Assembly: GCA_012511485.1 (NCBI GenBank)
Contig: JAAZFZ010000328.1
Location: 1 to 8,386, forward strand
DNA: 8,386 nt
DNA from: Clostridiales bacterium
GTDB taxonomy: Bacteria > Bacillota > Clostridia > Oscillospirales > Acutalibacteraceae
Reading direction: 5' to 3'
Below, one piece after another: positions 1-6,557 of this stretch. The notes below the pieces were generated by a model. It was given only the letters and a program-made list of their open reading frames with translations, was not told the DNA's origin and ran no database searches. The first letter of the stretch is position 1. Every line of letters begins with the position of its first letter. A program made the position numbers and the translations under genes.

Positions 1-12
1 AAGGGCTTTCAT
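1..12 (-). CDS. Start of a third gene of the leftward operon (partial, 4 codons)
   Basis: Reading leftward, an ATG at 12-10 opens a frame beginning Met-Lys-Ala-Leu that leaves the window at position 1. It is preceded by AGGAG at 25-21 with an 8-nt spacer, which is a good ribosome binding site. It lies 43 bp downstream of the HAD phosphatase stop on the same strand, with no convincing terminator between them, so it is probably the next gene of the fucosidase operon. Nothing can be said about its product from four codons. The call rests only on the start codon, the ribosome site and the position. Confidence 0.5.
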
Positions 13-55
13 GTGTTTCACTCCTGCTAAAAATTATTATCAAAGCTGAGTTTTC

Positions 56-634
56 TCACAAGGTGCTGATATCTATCTCCTCCAGCTTGCCCTTGGTTGC
101 CTTAAATGCTCTTTTGCCGAGGGCTAGTATTTCCTTGTCGTGTTTAATGGAATCAGAATAGACATTTTCAAATTCATATTCGGGGAGCTGTTTTTTTATT
201 CTCACGATTTTTTCGTGGCCCTTGCAGTTCTTGCCGAAAATAACTCCCGTTCTCGGGTCCACCTCAGTTGCAATTAAAACATCAACCTTCAGCCGTTCGC
301 AAATGGGCTTGAGAAGAAACACTGGGGAGGCGGAGCACACAACTGTAGGTAATTTTCTGTTTTGCGGCAGAAAAAATGGAAATATATCATCAATATGCTC
401 ATCCCAGAAATCCTTTGCAAGCTGCTGCACAAATATTCCTTTGACAAAGCAATATAGATTCGATTTGTTTTGGTCATTGTCACCGAAATCCATAAGAAAC
501 TTAATTCCTGAAACCGCAACCTTTGGCAGATATTTTATAAGCTTGGGATTTTTTCTAAGGCAATATATAAAAAAGTCCGTTCCGGAATCCCTCGGATATA
601 CCGTTTTGTCAAAATCATATAGATTTGCAAGCAA
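56..634 (-). CDS. HAD-superfamily (HAD-IB type) phosphatase-like protein
   Basis: A small soluble protein of 192 residues with the haloacid dehalogenase phosphatase motifs in order. Motif I is DFDKT (Asp7 nucleophile, Asp9 acid/base). Motif II is the Ser of CSAS near residue 101. A lysine lies near 142, and the acidic motif III is YSDSIKHD (Asp161, Asp166). The family uses these residues with Mg2+ to hydrolyse phosphomonoesters; subclass IB includes phosphoserine-phosphatase-like enzymes. The substrate cannot be read from the sequence. No signal peptide is seen, so it should be cytoplasmic. It starts 27 bp after the fucosidase stop, suggesting cotranscription. An in-frame GTG at 643 would add three residues, but it overlaps the ribosome site itself. 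The TTG at 634 has the GAGGTGAT site at 646-639 at ideal distance, and the family normally begins just before motif I. Family is secure; the exact start is likely rather than certain. Confidence 0.86.
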   Translation of the reverse strand: MLANLYDFDKTVYPRDSGTDFFIYCLRKNPKLIKYLPKVAVSGIKFLMDFGDNDQNKSNLYCFVKGIFVQQLAKDFWDEHIDDIFPFFLPQNRKLPTVVCSASPVFLLKPICERLKVDVLIATEVDPRTGVIFGKNCKGHEKIVRIKKQLPEYEFENVYSDSIKHDKEILALGKRAFKATKGKLEEIDISTL

Positions 635-638
635 ATAA

Positions 639-646
639 ATCACCTC
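639..646 (-). promoter_or_regulatory. Ribosome binding site deciding a TTG start for the HAD gene
   Basis: Reading leftward, GAGGTGAT at 646-639 matches eight consecutive bases of the ideal Shine-Dalgarno sequence AGGAGGTGATC. The GG core lies 8 nt before TTG at 634, whereas the upstream GTG at 643 lies inside the site. This favours TTG as the true initiation codon. Confidence 0.65.
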
Positions 647-661
647 ACCAGAATTATACAG

Positions 662-2950
662 CTATTTCTCAAGAACATTACCAATATAAATGACGATAAT
701 GTATTCTATATTTCCACTCAGATTATAGTCAACAAGCCTTCGGTTTTTCCATGAAATATCCACTTTGATATTTCCCTTGGCGGTCAACCCTTTTATACTC
801 CCTTGTGCCCATTTTGAGGGAAGAGCAGGCAGCAGGATTATTCTGTTTTCATATGACTGCATAAGCATTTGTGTAATCCCGCTCAATGCGCCGAAATTGC
901 CGTCAATCTGAAAGGGAGGATGGGCATCAAAAAGGTTCGCATATGTTCCTCCGCCGGTTACAATACTAATTCTATTTATATTACATGGAGTATAGCGCAG
1001 CTGCCTTTCCAAGAGCTTGAGCGCGTGGTCGCCGTCCCTGAGCCTTGCCCAAAAGTTGATTTTCCATCCGAGGCTCCAGCCTGTGCCTTCGTCACCCCTA
1101 ATTTCAAGTGATTTTTTAGCGGCTTGAGCTAATTCGGGGGTAATATCAACATCTATCTCGTTTGCCGGATTAAGCCCATAAAGGTGCGATTTATGGCGGT
1201 GATGGACCTCATGCTCCTCAACCTCATCATACCATTCAAGAAGCTGATTTTTACTGCCAATTCTGAGAGGGAGAAGGTTATCAAGCTTTTCTTTGATTTG
1301 CCTTAAAAACTCGTTTTCAATGTCTAAGATTTTTGAAGCTTTAATGCAGTTAATAAATAGCTCCTTTATTATAGACATTGACATTGTTGATGTTGGTGAA
1401 ATTGCAAATCTCTTGTCGCCTATTTTAAACATATTCTCAGGAGAGGTGGAGGGAGCAAAAATATAAAAGCCGTCTTTATCTTTTATAAGCAGATGATTAT
1501 AAAACTCCGCAGCCTTAATCATTATGGGATATGCGGTATCCTTTAAAAAATCAATATCATGTGAATAATCATAAATCTCAAAAAGATGATGACAAAACCA
1601 GCCGGAAGACAGAGACCAAAAGCCCCAGCTGGCATTGCCGAGACCAACAGGACGCGTAAACCTCCATAAATCCGTATTATGATGGCACACAAAACCGGGA
1701 GCATCATAAAAATCTTTCGCTGTTTTTTCACCCGCTATGGAAAGCTCCCTAACCATTTCGACTAAAGGGGAAGCAATCTCCGGCATTGAGCACATCAGCA
1801 CCGGCCAATAGTTCATTTCTGTGTTGATATTTATTGTATAATTTGAATTCCACGGCGGCAAAACATTATTATTCCAAATACCTTGCAGGTTTGACGGCTG
1901 GGAGCCTTTGCGGGACGATGCAATAGCAAGATACCTGCCGAAATTATAGAATAAAACACAAAGCTCAATGTCATCTTTTTTATTTTGAAAGCGTTTGAGC
2001 CTGTATTCGGTTGACGTGTTTTCAAATCTGCCGTTGCCCAAGTCAAAAGATACTCTGTCATAAATGTTTTTATAATCTAAAATATGCTTTCCTTTAATAG
2101 TATCATACGAGGCGGCATCAAAACGGCTCAGTCTTTCAATGCAAGGCTTTTTATACTCCTTGCCCTGAAGATAAGGGTGCTTGTTATAACCGTTAAAGCT
2201 CGTTTCGGCGGTGAGATATATCAATACTGTGGTAGCGTCGGATATTTCAAGGCTTTGTAAGTTGTCGGTGATTATGCCGTCTGTATGTACCGCCGCTCCC
2301 GCAAGAAACTGAATGCCTCTTCTCTCATCCTCACAATAGTATACCTTTGGCATATCCTTGCCATTATGCTGTGTATCAGACGGGCATTCGCCAGATAAAT
2401 AAATCTTGTTACCGTCCGTTGTGCAAATGGAATGGAGTTGAGATTCAAACGATATCGAAAGGCAAAGCCTTTTCTCTCCGTCTGCAGTGAGTTTAAGGGC
2501 AATATGCTTATCGGGGCAGGAGGCAAAGACTTCTCTTGTGTATTTAGTATTGGACGCTTCAAATTCGACATTGGCAACAGCAGTCGAGAGGTTTAGGCTC
2601 CGTCTATAATTCTTTGCCGCATCAATGTCATTGTACTTTATCAATATGTCGCCCAGAGGCATATATGCTTGTGTGACTCCGCTGAGAAAATCATTTTCGA
2701 TGATTTCAGTTGCATTTTCAAAATCGCCATTTATGACATATTCTCTTGCAAGCTTAAAGCATTTACTTCTGCCTGAATCGTCATATTCCTTTGGGTACCC
2801 GCTCCAAAGCTCATCATGGTTAAGGGAAATTTTTTCTTCCTTCACTCTGCCGAAAACCATGCCACCAAGTGTACCATTGCCAATGGGCAGGGCTTCGTTC
2901 CAATTTTTTGCAGGTCTTTTATATAGTAGCCTTGAGCTTGCCTTAGTCAT
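662..2950 (-). CDS. GH95-family alpha-L-fucosidase, cytoplasmic
   Basis: A glycoside hydrolase of 762 residues, the usual length for a GH95 core. The N-terminal beta domain opens with the family signature around LYKRPAKNWNEALPIGNG (residues 10-27) followed by LNHDELWSG. The (alpha/alpha)6 catalytic region carries GRYL, SNLQGIWN and the INTEMNYWP block. Asn374 and Asn376 there match the paired Asn that activates water in Bifidobacterium AfcA. Glu505 in TSPEN is the likely general acid, and Asp683 in FQIDGNFG lies at the conserved site. HRHKSHLYGL and LLPALPSKW are also present. GH95 enzymes invert alpha-1,2-linked L-fucose; some members act on alpha-L-galactosides, which I cannot exclude. There is no signal peptide or anchor, so it probably acts on imported oligosaccharides. 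The start at 2950 has GGAGGG five nt upstream. A longer frame to 3022 would run over the promoter. It is the first gene of the leftward operon. Confidence 0.9.
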   Translation of the reverse strand: MTKASSRLLYKRPAKNWNEALPIGNGTLGGMVFGRVKEEKISLNHDELWSGYPKEYDDSGRSKCFKLAREYVINGDFENATEIIENDFLSGVTQAYMPLGDILIKYNDIDAAKNYRRSLNLSTAVANVEFEASNTKYTREVFASCPDKHIALKLTADGEKRLCLSISFESQLHSICTTDGNKIYLSGECPSDTQHNGKDMPKVYYCEDERRGIQFLAGAAVHTDGIITDNLQSLEISDATTVLIYLTAETSFNGYNKHPYLQGKEYKKPCIERLSRFDAASYDTIKGKHILDYKNIYDRVSFDLGNGRFENTSTEYRLKRFQNKKDDIELCVLFYNFGRYLAIASSRKGSQPSNLQGIWNNNVLPPWNSNYTININTEMNYWPVLMCSMPEIASPLVEMVRELSIAGEKTAKDFYDAPGFVCHHNTDLWRFTRPVGLGNASWGFWSLSSGWFCHHLFEIYDYSHDIDFLKDTAYPIMIKAAEFYNHLLIKDKDGFYIFAPSTSPENMFKIGDKRFAISPTSTMSMSIIKELFINCIKASKILDIENEFLRQIKEKLDNLLPLRIGSKNQLLEWYDEVEEHEVHHRHKSHLYGLNPANEIDVDITPELAQAAKKSLEIRGDEGTGWSLGWKINFWARLRDGDHALKLLERQLRYTPCNINRISIVTGGGTYANLFDAHPPFQIDGNFGALSGITQMLMQSYENRIILLPALPSKWAQGSIKGLTAKGNIKVDISWKNRRLVDYNLSGNIEYIIVIYIGNVLEK

Positions 2951-2955
2951 AATAG

Positions 2956-2961
2956 CCCTCC
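2956..2961 (-). promoter_or_regulatory. Ribosome binding site of the fucosidase gene
   Basis: Reading leftward, GGAGGG at 2961-2956 sits 5 nt before the ATG at 2950. It fixes the start at 2950 rather than at the upstream in-frame ATG codons near 3022 and 3013, which have no comparable site. Confidence 0.75.
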
Positions 2962-2976
2962 AAACAGTTTTATAGC

Positions 2977-2992
2977 AATACTTGAAGGTATT
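2977..2992. promoter_or_regulatory. Candidate operator over the leftward -10 and start point
   Basis: The plus strand reads AATAC, six bases, then GTATT, a perfect 5-bp inverted repeat. It overlaps the downstream part of the TATAAT -10 box and the predicted transcription start (near 2983) of the fucosidase promoter, the classic place for a repressor. The dyad is short and the region AT-rich, so chance occurrence is possible. The protein that would bind it is not shown; the divergent RpiR regulator is the obvious candidate. Confidence 0.35.
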
Positions 2993-3018
2993 ATACTTTT
3001 TAAGAATATGCATGTCAA
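2990..3018 (-). promoter_or_regulatory. Perfect consensus sigma-A promoter of the fucosidase operon
   Basis: Reading leftward, TTGACA at 3018-3013 and TATAAT at 2995-2990 are both exact consensus hexamers separated by exactly 17 bp. Predicted transcription would start near 2983, giving a leader of about 33 nt before the ATG at 2950. A full match to both boxes is uncommon and predicts strong basal activity, so the operon is either highly expressed or held off by a repressor. Confidence 0.85.
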
Positions 3019-3058
3019 CCAATATTTTTACATTTTTAACAATTATATGAATCTTTGC

Positions 3059-3087
3059 TTGATTTTCTGATTAAACAGATATAGAAT
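3059..3087 (+). promoter_or_regulatory. Probable promoter of the RpiR-headed rightward operon
   Basis: TTGATT at 3059-3064 (four of six consensus bases) and TAGAAT at 3082-3087 (five of six) are spaced by 17 bp. The start point would be near 3094, about 27 nt before the ATG at 3121. It is clearly weaker than the divergent leftward promoter. Its position directly before the first rightward gene supports it; the match alone would be modest in AT-rich DNA. Confidence 0.55.
3066..3079. promoter_or_regulatory. Candidate operator in the spacer of the rightward promoter
   Basis: TCTGATTAAACAGA is a 14-bp palindrome with six of seven base pairs matching. It lies exactly between the -35 and -10 boxes of the rightward promoter. 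A dimeric regulator bound here would block RNA polymerase. Autoregulation by the RpiR protein encoded next door is a natural inference but is not demonstrated. Confidence 0.35.
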
Positions 3088-3089
3088 AA

Positions 3090-3101
3090 ACATATCTATG
3101 T
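3090..3101. promoter_or_regulatory. Second small palindrome at the rightward start point
   Basis: ACATATCTATGT (5-bp arms, 2-bp centre) is a perfect dyad covering the predicted start of rightward transcription. It could be part of an operator or a chance AT-rich palindrome. It does not share an obvious sequence with the other two dyads in this control region, which weakens the idea of one common binding protein. Confidence 0.2.
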
Positions 3102-3120
3102 ATTCATAATGGGTGATAAT

Positions 3121-3999
3121 ATGACAAACCGATTTTTCAAAAAATTGAATGATGTATATCCTTCACTTTCAAAAGGACATAAAAAAATAGCGGATTATAT
3201 TTCTGAAAACTATGATAAAGCCGCATTTATGATTGCTGCAAAGCTTGGTGAAACTGTCGGAGTGAGTGAATCAACCGTAGTTCGCTTTGCAACTGTTCTC
3301 GGCTATGCTGGCTACCCAGAGCTTCAGCGGCATCTTCAGGAAATGATAAGGAGCAAACTGACAAGTGTTCAGCGCATGGAGGTTTCCAATGTCCGTATTG
3401 ACGAGGTGGATGTTCTTGATAAAGCCTTGGAGGCAGACATAAGCATGATAAGGTCAACCCTTGAGCAAACCTCAAGGATGGACTTCTCAGAGAGTGTAAA
3501 GGAAATTAACAAAGCAAGAAGGATATATGTGCTAGGGGTAAGGAGTTCTGCTTCTCTTGCAAGTTTTATGGTGTTTTATCTAAAAATAATATTTGATGAT
3601 GTTGTTCTTATTGATACATCAAGTGCCAGTGAAATGTTTGAGCACTTATTCAGAATATCCAAAGAGGATGTTTGCATAGCAATTAGCTTTCCCCGTTATT
3701 CTAGGCAGACTGTCAATGCCCTTTGCTTTGCCAAAAACAGAGGAGCAACCATAATATCTATAACAGACAGCAAGCTTTCTCCAATTGCTCCTCTTGCAGA
3801 CCATCTGTTAGTGGCAAGGAGTAATATGGTTTCCTTCGTGGATTCGCTTGTCGCTCCTTTGAGCCTTATAAATGCTCTTATAGCGGCATCGGCTCGTAGC
3901 CGCAAGGATGATGTTTATCAAAATCTGCAGACTCTAGAAAGCATCTGGGAAGAATACAAGGTATATGACAATAATGTTGAAGAGGATGAAGGTAAATGA
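3121..3999 (+). CDS. MurR/RpiR-family transcriptional regulator
   Basis: A regulator of 292 residues with the standard two-domain plan. The N-terminal RpiR-type helix-turn-helix region spans about residues 10-75, with the recognition part around VSESTVVRFATVLGY (48-62). A C-terminal SIS sugar-phosphate domain spans about 131-256, beginning IYVLGVRSSASLA. Family members sense phosphorylated sugars and usually repress, sometimes activate, sugar-use genes. The second SIS loop reads ISFPRYSRQT instead of the common Ser-Gly-x-Thr form, so the ligand may not be a standard hexosamine phosphate. The ATG at 3121 has GGTGAT upstream with the GG core 7 nt away. The ATG at 3109 would add four residues and has no good site. 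It is divergent from the fucosidase gene, which makes that operon a possible target. Its stop overlaps the next gene by 4 bp, tying it to the rightward cluster. Confidence 0.88.
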   Translation: MTNRFFKKLNDVYPSLSKGHKKIADYISENYDKAAFMIAAKLGETVGVSESTVVRFATVLGYAGYPELQRHLQEMIRSKLTSVQRMEVSNVRIDEVDVLDKALEADISMIRSTLEQTSRMDFSESVKEINKARRIYVLGVRSSASLASFMVFYLKIIFDDVVLIDTSSASEMFEHLFRISKEDVCIAISFPRYSRQTVNALCFAKNRGATIISITDSKLSPIAPLADHLLVARSNMVSFVDSLVAPLSLINALIAASARSRKDDVYQNLQTLESIWEEYKVYDNNVEEDEGK

Positions 4000-5225
4000 G
4001 CAAAGTCCTCGTTGTAGGCGGGGGTGCTGCGGGGCTTATGGCCGCCGGCTATGCGGCTCAAAAGGGCAACGATGTAACGATTATTGAAAGAAATGAACGC
4101 TCTGCTCGGAAGGTGATGATTACCGGCAAGGGACGCCGCAATGTTACAAACAAATGTGACTCGGTTCAGGATATCATTTCAAATTTTCCCGTAAACGGCA
4201 GGTTTTTATTTAGTGCATTGAATTCCTTTATGCCTGCAGATACAATTGCTTTTTTTGAATCTGCCGGAATTAAATTAAAGGTTGAAAGGGGAAACAGAGT
4301 TTTTCCCGTTTCAGATAAAGCCGTTGATATTGTTGATGCACTGACAGACTTTGCTTTGTCAAACGGTGCCCGAATAATTCACGCCAGAGCCAAAGAGCTG
4401 ATAATTGAAAATTCCGCAGTAAAGGGCATTATTACCTTTGACAATGAAAAACTAATTGCTGACAGAGTTTTAATTTCAACCGGGGGACTTTCTTATCCGC
4501 AGACAGGCTCAACAGGGGACGGGTACGAAATGGCAAAACAGGCAGGGCACGAAATCATTGAACCTATGCCCTCACTTGTGCCACTTGTTGCACATGAAGG
4601 CTTTTGCGCCGATATACAAGGATTATCGTTGAAAAATGTCGAAATCAGGGTTATTGATACTAAGAATAATAAGATTATTTTCACTGATTTTGGCGAAATG
4701 TTATTCACTCATTTTGGTGTTTCGGGTCCCATTATCCTGAGCGCCAGCTCGCATATGAGGGAAATGAGCAAAGGCCGTTATGTTATTTATATAGATTTAA
4801 AGCCTGCACTAACTGCAGAACAGCTTGATACAAGAGTATTAAGGGATTTTTCAGAAAACCTGAACAGAAATTTTATAAATTCACTTAACTCTTTACTGCC
4901 TAAAAAGCTTGTTCCTGTAATAGTCAAGCTTTCGGGCATAAGACCTTCCGAGAAAACAAATCAAGTATCAAAGGAAGAACGACACAGGCTAATTGAGCTG
5001 TTGAAGGGGCTTAAAGTAACAGTTAATGGGTTCAGACCTATAAGAGAAGCAATTGTTACATCCGGGGGAGTCAAAACCTCGGAAATTAACCCTAAAACCA
5101 TGGAGTCAAAGCTTGTCAAGGGGTTATATTTTGCCGGAGAGGTCATAGATGTTGATGCATATACGGGTGGCTTTAATCTACAGATAGCGTTTTCGACCGC
5201 CAAGCTTGCGGGAGAGAATATATAA
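3996..5225 (+). CDS. HI0933/BaiN/YhiN-type FAD-dependent oxidoreductase
   Basis: A flavoprotein of 409 residues, normal for the HI0933-like family. The dinucleotide-binding fold is at the N-terminus: VVGGGAAGLMAA (residues 6-17) followed by the ribose-binding Glu31 after the second strand. GKGRRNVTN and GGLSYPQTGSTGDGY are family signatures. The C-terminal FAD segment GEVIDVDAYTGGFNLQ closes the fold. Relatives include E. coli YhiN and clostridial BaiN, which has been linked to bile-acid intermediates. Similarity at this level does not show that reaction here, and most members have no known substrate. It starts within the RpiR stop (ATGA, 3996-3999), so translation is probably coupled. A modest AAGGT lies just upstream. 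Fully cytoplasmic, with no membrane segment seen. Family certain, reaction unknown. Confidence 0.88.
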   Translation: MSKVLVVGGGAAGLMAAGYAAQKGNDVTIIERNERSARKVMITGKGRRNVTNKCDSVQDIISNFPVNGRFLFSALNSFMPADTIAFFESAGIKLKVERGNRVFPVSDKAVDIVDALTDFALSNGARIIHARAKELIIENSAVKGIITFDNEKLIADRVLISTGGLSYPQTGSTGDGYEMAKQAGHEIIEPMPSLVPLVAHEGFCADIQGLSLKNVEIRVIDTKNNKIIFTDFGEMLFTHFGVSGPIILSASSHMREMSKGRYVIYIDLKPALTAEQLDTRVLRDFSENLNRNFINSLNSLLPKKLVPVIVKLSGIRPSEKTNQVSKEERHRLIELLKGLKVTVNGFRPIREAIVTSGGVKTSEINPKTMESKLVKGLYFAGEVIDVDAYTGGFNLQIAFSTAKLAGENI

Positions 5226-5248
5226 AACACTAAATAAGGAGTTTTTAT

Positions 5249-5932
5249 ATGAGCATCATTAATATTGCTGTTGACGGGCCTGCAGGAGCAGGAAAGAGCT
5301 CCATTTCAAAAGCTGTTGCAAAGAAATTAGGTTATATCTATGTGGACACGGGCGCACTTTACAGAACAATCGGGCTAAACGCTCTAAGGCTCGGCCTTGA
5401 TACAAAAAACGCTGAAGATGTTACAAAAACACTTGAATCAGTTAAAGTCGAGCTTATATTTATTAACGGTGAGCAAAGAGTTTTCCTTGGGAATGAGGAT
5501 GTCTCTGAGGCGATTAGGACACCTGAGGCTTCAATGGCGGCCTCAAATGTATCCGCAATTCCCGCTGTCAGAGAATTCCTTTTTGACCTGCAGAGAGACA
5601 TAGCTAAGAAGAACAGCTGCCTTATGGATGGCAGGGATATCGGCACAGTTGTTCTGCCCGACGCACAAATTAAGATTTTTATGACCGCCTCGGCCAATGA
5701 GAGAGCAATGAGAAGATATAAAGAGCTTGTTAAAAAAGGCATGGAGGTTGAATTTGATAAGGTGCTCTTAGAGCTGATAGAAAGAGACTATAACGATTCT
5801 CACAGGAAAATTGCACCGTTGAAACCTGCTGAAGATTCTATTATTATAGATACCAGCGGCTTGTCACTGGATAGTTCGGTTGACCTAGTCCTAAAAACCG
5901 TTAAGGAGAAACTGATTAATGAAAAGCTTTGA
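5249..5932 (+). CDS. cmk: Cytidylate kinase (CMP/dCMP kinase)
   Basis: An enzyme of 227 residues, the usual bacterial length. It transfers phosphate from ATP to CMP or dCMP, producing CDP/dCDP for nucleic acid and phospholipid (CDP-diacylglycerol) synthesis in the cytoplasm. The sequence shows the P-loop GPAGAGKSS (residues 10-18, Lys16), the nucleotide-binding YVDTGALYR (31-39), the conserved LMDGRDIGTVVLPDA block near the middle, and the lid-type ERDYNDSHRKIAPL followed by IIIDTS. AAGGAG at 5236-5241, 7 nt before the ATG, is a strong ribosome site. The gene follows the flavoprotein by 23 bp and overlaps the acyltransferase gene by 14 bp. The order cmk - plsC - ispH/rpsA is a familiar clostridial arrangement. 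No oddities. Confidence 0.95.
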   Translation: MSIINIAVDGPAGAGKSSISKAVAKKLGYIYVDTGALYRTIGLNALRLGLDTKNAEDVTKTLESVKVELIFINGEQRVFLGNEDVSEAIRTPEASMAASNVSAIPAVREFLFDLQRDIAKKNSCLMDGRDIGTVVLPDAQIKIFMTASANERAMRRYKELVKKGMEVEFDKVLLELIERDYNDSHRKIAPLKPAEDSIIIDTSGLSLDSSVDLVLKTVKEKLINEKL

Positions 5933-6557
5933 TTACAGTAGCATAAAAAACTATAGAACATACGCTATCCTTGCACCAATTGCAAGATTTGTGATAAGGA
6001 TTATTTACAGATTAAAAATAGCCGGTACAGAGAATATTCCAACCGAAGGCGGATTCATTCTTGCTTGTAACCATGTAACCGCCATTGACCCCGTTATTCT
6101 TGCAACCGGCAAGAGCAGACCCGTTCATTTTATGTCAAAATATGAGTTGTTCCAGAATCCTGTTGTCTGCTGGTTTTTGACAAGGCTAAATGCTTTCCCC
6201 ATAATAAGGGGCAGTTGTGACAAAACCTCCGTATATTATGCAATAAGGATTGTAAAAGAGGGCGGGATTCTGGGTATATTTCCAGAGGGCACTCGTTCAA
6301 AGGGAGGCAAGCCGATTGCCCCAAAATCAGGTGTCGCATTAATCGCAAGGGCGGCAAAAGCCGATGTTTTACCCGTTTCAATATATTCTGAAGACAATTC
6401 AAAGCTATTCACTAAATTAACCGTCAGATTCGGAAAAATAATACCTTTTGAAGAACTTGGAATAACCGATTCCGGCAAGTCCAGAGAATTAAAAGACGCT
6501 TCAAGGCTTATAATGCATAGGATAACCGAGCTTTGGGAGGAAGGTCATGCAGATTAA
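5919..6557 (+). CDS. plsC: 1-acyl-sn-glycerol-3-phosphate acyltransferase (PlsC family)
   Basis: A protein of 212 residues with the LPLAT/AGPAT motifs. The catalytic His52-x4-Asp57 lies in NHVTAIDP. NAFPIIRGSC forms the second block. FPEGTRSKGG binds the glycerol phosphate. The fourth motif, VLPVSIYSE, follows. The family acylates lysophosphatidic acid to phosphatidic acid, the precursor of membrane phospholipids, at the cytoplasmic membrane face. A hydrophobic, partly basic N-terminal helix (about residues 14-33) would dock it to the membrane. The start overlaps the last 14 bp of cmk, with AAGGAG at 5903-5908 ten nt upstream, and its own end overlaps ispH by 11 bp, so translation is probably coupled on both sides. 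It is about 30 residues shorter than E. coli PlsC but typical for Bacillota. Assignment to this reaction is by family; acyl donor preference is not visible. Confidence 0.9.
   Translation: MKSFDYSSIKNYRTYAILAPIARFVIRIIYRLKIAGTENIPTEGGFILACNHVTAIDPVILATGKSRPVHFMSKYELFQNPVVCWFLTRLNAFPIIRGSCDKTSVYYAIRIVKEGGILGIFPEGTRSKGGKPIAPKSGVALIARAAKADVLPVSIYSEDNSKLFTKLTVRFGKIIPFEELGITDSGKSRELKDASRLIMHRITELWEEGHAD

Noticed and set aside
47..58. Inverted repeat TGAG-TTTT-CTCA at the end of the HAD gene as a possible terminator.
   Set aside because: The stem is only 4 bp with no GC-rich arm and no adjoining T-run in the correct place, and the next gene appears to begin 43 bp later.
222..638. Rightward open frame of 138 codons opposite the HAD gene.
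   Set aside because: The opposite strand encodes all HAD motifs in order; this frame has no recognisable family or convincing ribosome site.
2951..3022. A 24-residue N-terminal extension of the fucosidase, from an in-frame ATG at 3022.
   Set aside because: The extension lies over the consensus promoter and its predicted start point, shows no family similarity, and has no ribosome site, whereas the ATG at 2950 has GGAGGG five nt upstream.
3046..3108. Distant inverted repeat TATGAAT (3046-3052) and ATTCATA (3102-3108) flanking the rightward promoter.
   Set aside because: Seven-base matches 49 nt apart are expected by chance in DNA this AT-rich, and nothing else supports looping or binding there.
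3996..5225. Naming the flavoprotein as a bile-acid enzyme (BaiN).
   Set aside because: The family is widespread in bacteria without bile-acid 7-dehydroxylation, and no other bai-type gene is in the window.
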